44,066 nt of DNA from the NCBI GenBank assembly GCA_964455975.1, contig CAYVYP010000005.1, forward strand, positions 1 through 44,066, in the 5' to 3' direction. The translations under genes and the position numbers were made by a program. Under the pieces are notes generated by a model. That model was not told the origin of the DNA. It did not search any database and saw nothing but the letters and a program-made list of their open reading frames with translations. This document shows positions 1 to 8,027 of the stretch, piece after piece (within the stretch, counting starts at the first letter, position 1; every line of letters begins with the position of its first letter). Source of the stretch: JAETTH01 sp964455975. GTDB lineage: Bacteria > Bacillota > Clostridia > TANB77 > CAG-508.

Positions 1-12
1 AAATAAATATTT

Positions 13-88
13 CGGGGCGTAGCGCAGTTGGTAGCGCGCGTGGTTTGGGACCATGAGGTCGCAGGTTCGATTCCTGTCGCCCCGACCA
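13..88 (+). tRNA. tRNA-Pro (UGG)
   Basis: A complete cloverleaf: the acceptor stem CGGGGCG pairs with CGCCCCG, followed by discriminator A and an encoded CCA. The anticodon loop TTTGGGA gives anticodon UGG. A hairpin with a T-run follows directly. Confidence 0.97.
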
Positions 89-95
89 ATTTTAT

Positions 96-134
96 ACACT
101 ACATTGGATATACAAATCAATGTAGTGTTTTTTT
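96..134 (+). terminator. Intrinsic terminator after tRNA-Pro
   Basis: An 11-bp perfect stem (ACACTACATTG / CAATGTAGTGT) is followed by a run of T. It separates the tRNA from the Fic gene. Confidence 0.85.
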
Positions 135-157
135 ATAATAAGGCAGGGAAACTAATT

Positions 158-838
158 ATGAGTATAATAAATTTTATTTTAAATAATAAAGATTACTTAG
201 AAGATTTAATTACAAGAAGTACTTATCATTCAAATGCTATTGAAGGAAGTACGCTTACTTATGCTGAAACTTATGCTATCCTTTACAATGACAATAGCTT
301 TAAAATACAAGGAAAAGAGCCAAGAGAGATATATGAAGCTATTAATCATAAAGTGGCTTTAGAGTTAGTTTTCAAAAATATAAGTGAGAATGGAAGTTTT
401 GATGAAAGATTTATAAAAGAGATTAATGAAACAATAAATAAAAATATTAAAGATACAGAAGGATATAGGAAAATACAGGTATTTATTCAAGGTAGTGAAC
501 ATATACCACCAGCACCAGAAAAAGTACCGAATTTAATGAACTATTATGTATATAATTATAATCACGATGAAGAAAATATTTTTACTAAAATTGCTAAATA
601 TCATATTGAATTTGAGAAAATACATCCTTTTGAAGATGGAAATGGAAGAACAGGTAGATTACTTTTAAACTATGAGTTATTAAAAAATAACTTACCGCCA
701 ATTGTTATTTCAAAAGATTATAGAGTTAAGTACTTTGAATTTATTAAAAATAATGATAGCAAAGCTTTGACTGAGTGGTTGAAAGAATTATCTAATATAG
801 AAGAAGAAAGAATGAAAAAATTTAGATATAAAGAATAG
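158..838 (+). CDS. Fic family protein (AMPylase fold, class II-like)
   Basis: A 226-residue Fic-domain protein, predicted to transfer AMP or a related nucleotide group to a protein target in the cytoplasm. The active-site motif HPFEDGNGRTGR is complete, with the catalytic His and both Arg. Near the N-terminus, SNAIEG fits the inhibitory (S/T)xxxE(G/N) helix, so it should be self-inhibited (class II). An upstream in-frame ATG at 53 lies inside the tRNA, so the ATG at 158 is taken as the start, although its ribosome-binding site is weak. It is a single gene between two terminators with no antitoxin partner visible. Family assignment is firm; the target is unknown. Confidence 0.93.
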   Translation: MSIINFILNNKDYLEDLITRSTYHSNAIEGSTLTYAETYAILYNDNSFKIQGKEPREIYEAINHKVALELVFKNISENGSFDERFIKEINETINKNIKDTEGYRKIQVFIQGSEHIPPAPEKVPNLMNYYVYNYNHDEENIFTKIAKYHIEFEKIHPFEDGNGRTGRLLLNYELLKNNLPPIVISKDYRVKYFEFIKNNDSKALTEWLKELSNIEEERMKKFRYKE

Positions 839-841
839 AAA

Positions 842-886
842 AAAAGAGTGGTAAGAATTAAGTTAATTTCTTACTACTCTTTTTTA
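842..886. terminator. Bidirectional terminator
   Basis: A 16-bp stem with one G-U pair, flanked by an A-run on the left and a T-run on the right. It lies between the convergent Fic gene and the membrane-protein gene at 915-1286. Confidence 0.85.
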
Positions 887-914
887 TATGTTCTCATAAA
901 TTTATCAAATTAGT

Positions 915-1286
915 TTATTCTATTATTTTTGCATTTTTATAATGGCTAGACAATAATAAGATAAGAGCACCACTGGCAAGTATTCCATCTATAATTCCAC
1001 CAGGAAGATAAAAAGTCATTAATAATAAAGTTAGAAATGAATTTAGTATTCCTAAAATCAATCCCCATTTTAAATTTTTAATTACAGCTATACCAGATAC
1101 AATTCTGAGAAATCCTAAAATAAATCCTAAACAAGAAATGATTAAAATGTTTTCTTGTAGGTAAGGATATAAAAACATTGTTCCAAGTTCACCTCTTGCT
1201 GAAAGCATTAATACCATTGGTAAAGTTCCAATTTCTATTGCAGCATGTATAAATATAAATAAAGCTACTAATTTTAATTTTTTCAT
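915..1286 (-). CDS. Small four-helix membrane protein
   Basis: A 123-residue, strongly hydrophobic protein with about four membrane segments: residues 5-25, 48-68, 72-88 and 92-112. The start at 1286 is supported by an AGGAGG box on the minus strand. It lies 14 nt downstream of the recoded VanW/G5 gene, which ends at 1301, so the two are probably co-transcribed. No catalytic motif is visible and I do not recognise the family. Confidence 0.7.
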   Translation of the reverse strand: MKKLKLVALFIFIHAAIEIGTLPMVLMLSARGELGTMFLYPYLQENILIISCLGFILGFLRIVSGIAVIKNLKWGLILGILNSFLTLLLMTFYLPGGIIDGILASGALILLLSSHYKNAKIIE

Positions 1287-1300
1287 ATAAAATCCTCCTT

Positions 1301-2945
1301 TTATTTTGTACCTCTTGCTATTATTTTTTCCATTGCGTTATATGTATCTCTTGAAAGAAGAGTAGTAGAAACTAAATTTCCATTTAAATATAAAGATTTA
1401 TAAGCTTCTACCTTTGAACCATATGATCCACCTTGAACTACTTTTGTCTTACCTTTAGCTAAAGTAGAATCATTTATGTAAGTTGTTTTAAATGGTGTAG
1501 ATGCAATTTTTTTCGTGGTAATTTTTACATCATATTCTACATCTTGCTTTTTTCCGTAAATCTTAAATGTAGCAACACCGACCTGAAACAGTTCCAGTTA
1601 TTTTTATAGGATATTGTCTATTGTTTTTAAATTTAAAATCTATAGAGCCATATACAACTGTTGCATCTCTCCCTGCTCCTAAATAAGAAGTAACAAAACC
1701 ATGATTTGACCTATCAACTATTTCTAAATTAGAAAGTAAAACAGCATTATATAATGTTGAAGATATTTGACAAATTCCACCACCTAAACCATCTACTACT
1801 TTACCATTTTGAAATATAGCAGCATCTTTAAAACCAGCGGCTATTGTTCTTTTTCCTACAACTTTATTATATGAAAATGTTTCTCCTGGAAGTAAGACAG
1901 TTCCAGTTATTTTATTTGTAGCTAAACGTAAATTTGTAGTCCTATTTACATTACTAGCAGCATATTTAGTTGAAAATTCTGCTAATAAATCTGGAAAAGC
2001 TTCTGTACCAATTTGATTTGTTGTTTTATCTGGAGCTACTATTTTTAAAGGTATAGTATATTCTTCTTGAGTTTGTTCTATTAATTGTTTTGCTTCATCT
2101 AATGAAATATTAAAATCAATACCATTTACATGTGGATGAATAACAAATGGGTTTTGTGTATAATAAGCATCTTGAGGGGCTTTTTTTACTTCTGAATATA
2201 TTGAATCAATATTAATTTTTTCACATTGTTTTTCATAAACTGGTATTTCAATAGCAGAGTAACTAAGGTTTGTTATATTTTCAATAAATAAATTTTTTAA
2301 GATATCTTGATTAACAACAACACCATCTTTTCCAGGAGTTATAATTAAATTGCTATCTTCAATATAATATGCAGGTTCAGTTGTTTTACCAGGGATTTTA
2401 TCTGCAATGTCTGATACTATTTGATTTAGAGCATCACTATTATATGTAAAAGTAGGTTCAATATTTATATTATTAAATAAAGTAGCTAATATAGAATAAT
2501 TATTTTTTAATATATTATCTTCTCTTCCAACTCTATAGGCAATTTCAACAGCAGAATTAATATCAAAACTACCTTCTAATTGTTCTGGTAAAATAGTTAT
2601 TTCATAATCATTATATTTTACAACAATATTTTCTGTAATTTTTGGGTTTATAGTATTTTCTACTAACTTAATAGCATCTTCTTTAGTTAAATTAGATACA
2701 TTTATATTTTTTATATATATACCAGAAATTATCTTATCATTATTAATATTTAATATAGCAAATATTGTAGAAAAAACAGCTAAAAATATTAATACTATAA
2801 AAACACCTAAAAAAGATAATCCAGCTATAACTCTATGATTTGAATTATCTTTTTTAACAGGGGTAAAAGTTATTTCATCTAATTTTTCATTTTCCAATAC
2901 ATCTGGAATTTCTTTTGTTTCTTGTAATTCTTCTAATTTGTTCAA
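1301..2945 (-). CDS. VanW/G5 cell-envelope protein, read through a CGG +1 shift
   Basis: A membrane-anchored extracellular protein of the YoaR/VanW type, probably binding peptidoglycan. Residues 1-40 are cytoplasmic, 41-66 form a membrane anchor, two peptidoglycan-binding-like repeats follow, and the VanW domain (GGGICQISSTLYNA) is at about 340-450. The plain reading stops at 1563, inside the last VanW strand. At in-frame CGG 1580-1578, skipping the C gives Gly456 and 91 further residues. These form a recognisable G5 domain (GKTKVVQGGSYGSKV) ending in TAA at 1301. The total is 547 residues. Without the shift the whole G5 domain is lost, which makes the recoded reading much the better one. Confidence 0.88.
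1578..1580 (-). other. CGG +1 recoding site 1 (VanW/G5)
   Basis: Minus-strand context is GGT CGG TGT. Omitting the C gives GGT GGT GTT (Gly-Gly-Val) and opens the frame for 92 further residues, including the G5 domain. Confidence 0.88.
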
Positions 2946-3138
2946 TGTTAATTTCTCCTTTAAATATTATATTACAAATATAACATTATTTATATAAATT
3001 ATCAATAAAAATTACAAATTTTAACATATAATGACAAGAAATATATAAACAAAATTTAGTATATAATATATAAATATTCATAAAATAAAAAATAATTAAT
3101 TGGATTAAAATTTTTTTTATAGAGTATAATAATTTTAG

Positions 3139-3167
3139 TGGAAAAAAATAAAATTAAATGATATACT
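3139..3167 (+). promoter_or_regulatory. Candidate sigma-A promoter for the M18 peptidase
   Basis: TGGAAA, a 17-nt spacer, then TATACT. The site is 33 nt before the start codon and its GAAAGGAG box. The 254-nt region back to 2946 is otherwise only very AT-rich, with another TATAAT at 3125. Confidence 0.4.
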
Positions 3168-3199
3168 AGTAAAAACATAAAACGAAAGGAGAAAAATAA

Positions 3200-4606
3200 A
3201 TGTCAAACGGAGAGGAACTAAAAGAAAAGTTATTTAATATAAAACAAAGTGGGTGGACTAATTTAGAGGATTCTAAAAAGCAAGATATTTTCAATTATTG
3301 TGAAGGTTATATGAAATTTTTAACTAAAGCAAAAACAGAAAGAGAATTTATAAAAGAAGCTAAAATAATAGCAGATTATAATGGATTTAAAGATATAAAT
3401 GAATATCAAAATTTAAAACAAGGAGATAAAATATACTATATAAACAGAGATAAAAGTATGTATTTAGCTATAGTGGGAAAAGATATTCAAAAAGATGGAA
3501 TGAATATTTTGGGAGCACATGTTGATTCACCAAGATTGGATTTAAAACCAAATCCAATATATGAAGATTCTGGTTTTGCGTATTTTAAAACACATTATTA
3601 TGGTGGAATAAAAAAATATCAATGGACAACAATTCCACTTTCAATACATGGAACTATTGTTAAAACTAATGGAGAAAAAATTGATATAAATATTGGAGAA
3701 GATGAAACTGATCCTATTTTTACAATAACAGATTTATTACCACATTTAGCACAAGATCAAATGGAGAAAAAATTAAAAGATGGAATATCTGGAGAAGACT
3801 TAAATCTTCTTATTGGAAGTATTCCATATGCTGATGAAAAAGTAGCAGAAAAAGTAAAATTAAATATTCTAAATATATTAAATCAAAAATATGGAATAAC
3901 AGAAGTAGATTTTTTAAGTTCAGAAATAGAACTTGTACCAGCATTTAAATGTAGAAGTTTAGGCTTTGATTCTAGCATGATTGCAGGATATGGGCAAGAT
4001 GATAAGATTTGTGCATATACTTCATTAACTGCTATTCTAGATATGAAAGAAGTTCCAAATACAACAGCAGTATGCATATTATCAGATAAAGAAGAAATAG
4101 GAAGTATGGGAAATACAGGAATGGAATCTCATACATTTGATACTTTTATATCTGAAATATTAAATAAACTTGGAATAAATACACCAAATTTATTAGATAA
4201 AGTATTTTGCAATTCAAGAATGTTATCAGCAGATGTTGATGCAGGATTAGATCCTATATATGCACAAGTATCAGAAAAAAATAATAGCTCATTTTTAGGA
4301 TATGGAATAGGACTAAATAAATATACAGGTGCAAGAGGAAAATCTGGAGCATCTGATGCAAATGCAGAATATGTAGCACAAATAAGAAAAATATTTGAAG
4401 AAAATGAAATAAAATACCAAATAGCTGAACTTGGAAAAGTAGATGTTGGCGGTGGAGGAACAATAGCATATATTTTAGCTAACAAAGGCGTAGATGTTAT
4501 AGATTGCGGCGTTCCAGTATTATCAATGCATGCACCATACGAAGTAACAAGTAAATATGATGTTCATACGGCATATAGAGCATATAAAACATTTATTGAA
4601 AGATAA
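3200..4606 (+). CDS. M18 family aminopeptidase
   Basis: A 468-residue zinc metallopeptidase of the M18 (aspartyl aminopeptidase) family, cytosolic, releasing N-terminal residues from peptides. Visible family motifs are GAHVDSPRLDLKPNP (a metal-ligand His and Asp), YYGGIKKYQW, DKEEIGSMG with the catalytic Glu pair, and near the C-terminus VPVLSMHAPYEV with a further His ligand. Length is normal. The start has a good AAAGGAG box 8 nt upstream. It is a single gene ending at a strong hairpin. The exact side-chain preference cannot be read from the sequence. Confidence 0.94.
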   Translation: MSNGEELKEKLFNIKQSGWTNLEDSKKQDIFNYCEGYMKFLTKAKTEREFIKEAKIIADYNGFKDINEYQNLKQGDKIYYINRDKSMYLAIVGKDIQKDGMNILGAHVDSPRLDLKPNPIYEDSGFAYFKTHYYGGIKKYQWTTIPLSIHGTIVKTNGEKIDINIGEDETDPIFTITDLLPHLAQDQMEKKLKDGISGEDLNLLIGSIPYADEKVAEKVKLNILNILNQKYGITEVDFLSSEIELVPAFKCRSLGFDSSMIAGYGQDDKICAYTSLTAILDMKEVPNTTAVCILSDKEEIGSMGNTGMESHTFDTFISEILNKLGINTPNLLDKVFCNSRMLSADVDAGLDPIYAQVSEKNNSSFLGYGIGLNKYTGARGKSGASDANAEYVAQIRKIFEENEIKYQIAELGKVDVGGGGTIAYILANKGVDVIDCGVPVLSMHAPYEVTSKYDVHTAYRAYKTFIER

Positions 4607-4613
4607 AATAATT

Positions 4614-4643
4614 AAAAACTCCAGTTTAGAAGCTGGAGTTTTT
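4614..4643 (+). terminator. Terminator of the M18 peptidase gene
   Basis: AAAAACTCCAG pairs perfectly with CTGGAGTTTTT around an 8-nt loop. Confidence 0.85.
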
Positions 4644-4663
4644 ACATATATAACTATATTTTA

Positions 4664-4819
4664 TTAAATTTCAATTATAACTTTTTTTCCATCTAATTTA
4701 ACATTTGATATTTCCAAATTTAAAAGTTCTGATGGAGAATCTTCTACTTTTCCTTCAAAAATAGTAGTATCATCTTTTTTTATTAAAACATCTAATAATT
4801 TAAGTTCTTTAATTTTCAT
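4664..4819 (-). CDS. Small 51-residue protein, unknown
   Basis: A short acidic protein beginning MKIKELKLLDVLIKKDD and ending in alternating hydrophobic residues (ISNVKLDGKKVIIEI), suggesting a small beta-fold. The start at 4819 follows a minus-strand GGAGG box. It lies just downstream of tRNA-Arg on the same strand, with a hairpin between them. No family recognised. The good ribosome-binding site is the main evidence that it is real. Confidence 0.6.
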   Translation of the reverse strand: MKIKELKLLDVLIKKDDTTIFEGKVEDSPSELLNLEISNVKLDGKKVIIEI

Positions 4820-4851
4820 AATATACCTCCATAGGTTTTTTATATTAAATA

Positions 4852-4884
4852 AAAAAACACTTAAATTAAATTCAAGTGTTTTTT
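4852..4884. terminator. Terminator hairpin beside tRNA-Arg
   Basis: AAAAAACACTT pairs with AAGTGTTTTTT, so it has T-runs on both strands. On the minus strand it follows the tRNA-Arg CCA end directly. Confidence 0.8.
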
Positions 4885-4960
4885 GGTGATCCGGAAGGGA
4901 TTCGAACCCCCGACCCACGGATTAGAAATCCGTTGCTCTATCCAGCTGAGCTACCGAACC
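4884..4960 (-). tRNA. tRNA-Arg (UCU)
   Basis: A full cloverleaf with encoded CCA. The anticodon stem ACGGA/TCCGT encloses loop TTTCTAA, giving anticodon UCU, which reads AGA/AGG. This matches the heavy use of AGA in the window. It is the only tRNA-Arg here, and nothing in the window could read CGG as Arg. Confidence 0.96.
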
Positions 4961-5107
4961 ATATAAACTAGCATAAAATATAATAGCATAATATTTATAC
5001 AAAGTCAATGAAAAATTATCAAAAATTATATTAAAATCAATAAAATGTTGCTTTTAATGTAAAAATGCTGTAAAATAAGTATTAGAAAAAAGAAAGAGGT
5101 AAATTAA

Positions 5108-5398
5108 ATGACAAGTAAACAAAGAGCATATTTAAGAGGTTTAGCTAATAAATTAACTGCAATATTTCAAGTTGGAAAAGCAGGAATATCTGAAAATTTA
5201 ATAAAACAAATAGATGAAGCATTAGAAGCAAGAGAATTAATTAAAATATCAGTTTTAGAAACAGCACCAGAAGCTACAAAGCAAATAGGAGAAGAAATAT
5301 CTGAAAAAACAAATTCATGTTTTGTACAAGCAGTTGGAAATAAAATAACATTATATAGGGCTAAAAAGAAAGATTCAAAAATAGTATTACCAGAATAA
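5108..5398 (+). CDS. yhbY: YhbY-type CRM-domain RNA-binding protein
   Basis: A 96-residue single CRM-domain protein of the YhbY family, associated with large ribosomal subunit assembly. It shows the N-terminal LRGLANKL segment, the GxxG-like VGKAGISENL loop and the following helix that faces RNA. Length is typical. The start is preceded by AGAAAGAGG at a usual spacing. It is a single gene ending at a convergent hairpin. Confidence 0.93.
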   Translation: MTSKQRAYLRGLANKLTAIFQVGKAGISENLIKQIDEALEARELIKISVLETAPEATKQIGEEISEKTNSCFVQAVGNKITLYRAKKKDSKIVLPE

Positions 5399-5404
5399 TA
5401 AAGA

Positions 5405-5434
5405 AAAAAGCAATTATTAAATTAATTGCTTTTT
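5405..5434. terminator. Bidirectional terminator
   Basis: AAAAAGCAATTA pairs over 12 bp with TAATTGCTTTTT. It serves yhbY and overlaps the last codons of the convergent membrane-protein gene. Confidence 0.8.
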
Positions 5435-6145
5435 ATTATGTCTTTTATAAAAACTTCTTTGCCATCATTTAAAATAACTCTTAAATTAGGAAAAATATTA
5501 ATCATTATATTATTAGAAAATACAGCTTCTTCTATGTTATACTTAACTTTTTGGAAGATATTAAAATTAGAAGTATTTTTTATTATATTGTAATATGAAT
5601 TCTGCACTCTATTTTCAAAAGTGGTAATTGCCCAAACTGTTATTATAGAATCTATACATAAAAAGATAAAAATACAAATGTTAATAATTTTAATATATTT
5701 ACATTTAATTTTAAAAATTACTTTATCAATTATTGGTTTTATAAGTTTAAGTAAAGCTACTGCCAAGAATCCCCAATAAATTGAATATTGAACACAAATT
5801 CTACCGTTTAGATTATATTGTAAATATGAATAATCCCAAAATCTTATACCATATATTGCTTCTAATATAAAACTTAAAAAATATTCTACAAAAGCCCCTA
5901 AAAGCTCACCATATATAAATAATTTAAATATGTTATTTTTATATTTATTTAAAAGAATAATTAAAATAACAGCACCGAACTCCATAAATAGGACAAAATG
6001 GGCCTAAAATAAGTCCTTTTCTGCTTTCTAAAACACCAGTTGTAAAATAACAAAAAAGAGTTTCTATAATTAATCCTGCAATACTAAAAAATATAAAATA
6101 CCATAAAATTTGATGAAATGTTATTTTTTCTTTACTATTTTCCAT
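5422..6145 (-). CDS. CmpB-like integral membrane protein, read through a CGG +1 shift
   Basis: A 240-residue multi-pass membrane protein resembling the ABC_trans_CmpB (putative type IV ABC permease) family. The first frame gives 56 residues with one membrane helix and LGPFCPIYGV. At CGG 5977-5975 the C is skipped, giving Gly57 and continuing YGVGAVILIILL through further helices and the family's WDYS and GRICVQYSIYWG motifs to the stop at 5422. In the second frame an ATG at 5985 could start a protein without the first helix. That protein would lack the conserved GPFCPIYG segment and a ribosome-binding site, so the shifted reading is preferred. Transport substrate unknown. Confidence 0.85.
5975..5977 (-). 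other. CGG +1 recoding site 2 (CmpB-like)
   Basis: Minus-strand context is GTT CGG TGC. Omitting the C gives GTT GGT GCT (Val-Gly-Ala) inside the conserved YGxGA segment and rejoins a 184-residue downstream frame. Confidence 0.86.
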
Positions 6146-6307
6146 TAAAAACCTCTTTACTTTAATAATATATACTATTTTACAATATTTAGAATAAAAA
6201 ATCCAGCTTTAAGTTTATTTTAAGATTAATAATATTATTATATAAATTATAGAATTTATTTAAATGTGAAAATCTTGTGAATTGTATGTAATAAATACAA
6301 GACTTTA

Positions 6308-6336
6308 TTGAAATTAACATTTATAAATGGTAATAT
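6308..6336 (+). promoter_or_regulatory. Sigma-A promoter of the Gld-like ABC operon
   Basis: TTGAAA, a 17-nt spacer, then TAATAT. The predicted transcript start lies about 40 nt before the TTG start codon at 6382. Confidence 0.65.
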
Positions 6337-6381
6337 TTAGAAATTATAAAATTGCTTAATTATGAAATGGAGGAGATTTAA

Positions 6382-7331
6382 TTGATAGAAGTAAAGAATG
6401 TTACAAAAAAATACGGTAGTTTTATTGCTGTAGATAACATTAACTTTAAAATTGAAAAAGGAGAAGTGCTTGGATTTTTAGGACCTAATGGAGCTCGGGA
6501 AAAGTACTACAATGAATATGATAACAGGTTTTATTGAACCAACGCAAGGAACTATTTTAGTAGATGACATTGATATTTCTAAAAAACCAAGTAAAGCAAA
6601 AAAGCAAATAGGATATATGCCGGAAAATGTTCCATTATATTTAGACTTGACTCCAAAAGAATTTGTAACATATATGGCAGAACTAAAAGGAATAGATAAA
6701 AAAGAAAAAAAGCAGCAAGTTGAAAAAGTGCTAAAAGAAGCGGGATTAGATGAAGTTAAAAATAAATTAATAAGAAATCTATCAAGAGGGTATAAGCAAA
6801 GAGTAAGTTTAGCAGGAGCACTAGTTCGGAAATCCTAAAATATTAATTTTAGATGAACCAACAGTAGGATTAGATCCAAAACAGATAACAGAAATAAGAA
6901 GTTTAATAAAAGAACTTGGAAAAGAACATACTGTAATTTTAAGCTCACATATATTATCTGAAATAAGTCAAATATGTAAAAAAGTAATAATAATAAATAA
7001 TGGAAAAATAATTGCACAAGATACCCCTGAAAACCTAGAAAATAAGGTAAATAAATCTAATAATTTAATAATAACAATAGAAGATGATAATAATAATATT
7101 TTAAAAATTAAAAATGAAATTATAGAAATAGAAGAAATTAAATTATTAAAAGAAAATGAAGATAACACAAAAACATATAGTATTGCATTTAAAAAAGATA
7201 CAGATATAAGAAAAAAATTAACTATTGCTTTAGCAAAAAAAGAAATAGTTTTGTTAGAAATGAAAAAAGATGAAACAACACTAGAAGATGCATTTATGGA
7301 ATTAATTACAGATAAAAAGGAGGAAGAATAA
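6382..7331 (+). CDS. ABC transporter ATPase (GldA/CcmA-like) with two CGG +1 shifts
   Basis: The ATP-binding subunit of an ABC-2 type exporter; 315 residues after recoding. A TTG start at 6382 has GGAGG 8 nt upstream. Frame one ends ...GFLGPNGA and meets CGG 6496-6498. Skipping the C gives Gly39 and completes Walker A GPNGAGKST. After 110 codons a second CGG at 6827-6829 becomes Gly149 in ALVGNPK, leading into Walker B ILILDEP, the D-loop and the His switch (LSSHIL). The signature LSRGYKQR is in the middle segment. Walker A, signature and Walker B thus lie in three frames of one gene. Stop TAA overlaps the ATG of the permease gene. Confidence 0.92.
6496..6498 (+). other. CGG +1 recoding site 3 (ABC ATPase Walker A)
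   Basis: Context GCT CGG GAA. Omitting the C gives GCT GGG AAA (Ala-Gly-Lys), the obligatory Gly-Lys of the P-loop. The plain frame would read Ala-Arg-Glu, which cannot bind ATP. Confidence 0.95.
6827..6829 (+). other. CGG +1 recoding site 4 (ABC ATPase, before Walker B)
   Basis: Context GTT CGG AAA TCC TAA. Omitting the C gives GTT GGA AAT CCT (Val-Gly-Asn-Pro), the usual residues just before Walker B. The plain frame stops two codons later. Confidence 0.95.
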
Positions 7332-8011
7332 TGTTTGCAATAATAAAAAAAGAAGTCAAATCTTACTTTTTATCACCTATTGGATACGTATTTATAGGAC
7401 TATTTTTAGCAATGTGTAGTATTTTCTTTTACATAGATATTGTTAGTTATGGAAGTACAAATTTTGGATATATGTTCTTTTCCGGTGCAACAATTATAAC
7501 ATTTATTGTACCAATATTAACAATGAGAATGTTTTCAGAAGAAAGAAAAAATGGAACAGAACAACTACTTCTTACTTCTCCAAGAAGTATAACAAGTATA
7601 GTACTAGGAAAATTCATATCAGCAGTTATTATATTTTTAATTGCTGAAATTTGTACATTTATATATTTTGGAATTTTAATGTATTTTGGAACACCTCAAA
7701 TAGAAGTAACATTAGTTAGTTTACTTGGATTTTTACTATTAGGAATGTCATATATAGCTTTTGGTATGTTTGCTTCAAGCCTTACAGAAAACCAAATAAT
7801 AGCAAGTGTTGTAACAGTTGGATTTTTTATAATAACATGGTTTATGCCACAATTAAGTAGTAGCTTAACATCATTTTCTTTAATAAATATGTTTGATAAA
7901 TTCCCACTTGGAATGATTTCTTGGGAAGGATTAACATTATTTTTAAGTTTCACTGTACTATTTGTATTACTTACAATAATTGTAATGCAGAGAAGAAAAA
8001 GTGTTAAATAA
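7331..8011 (+). CDS. ABC-2 permease subunit (GldF-like)
   Basis: A 226-residue membrane protein with six hydrophobic segments. It starts MFAIIKKEVKSYFLSPIGYVF and has the MRMFSEERKNGTEQLLLTSP amphipathic element typical of GldF/NosY-type permeases. The ATG overlaps the ATPase stop (TAATG), implying translational coupling, so the ATPase must be read through both CGG sites for normal coupling. It is followed by the GldG-like subunit. Substrate unknown. Confidence 0.9.
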   Translation: MFAIIKKEVKSYFLSPIGYVFIGLFLAMCSIFFYIDIVSYGSTNFGYMFFSGATIITFIVPILTMRMFSEERKNGTEQLLLTSPRSITSIVLGKFISAVIIFLIAEICTFIYFGILMYFGTPQIEVTLVSLLGFLLLGMSYIAFGMFASSLTENQIIASVVTVGFFIITWFMPQLSSSLTSFSLINMFDKFPLGMISWEGLTLFLSFTVLFVLLTIIVMQRRKSVK

Positions 8012-8027
8012 AGAAAGGGTGAGAAAA

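Noticed and set aside
53..157. N-terminal extension of the Fic protein
   Set aside because: It is the tRNA-Pro 3' half and its terminator read in frame by chance.
3883..4485. Antisense open frames inside the M18 peptidase gene
   Set aside because: They have no ribosome-binding sites and mirror the codon pattern of the real gene.
5422..5985. Separate membrane protein starting at ATG 5985
   Set aside because: It would lack the conserved GPFCPIYG segment and a ribosome-binding site; the joined 240-residue reading fits the family better.
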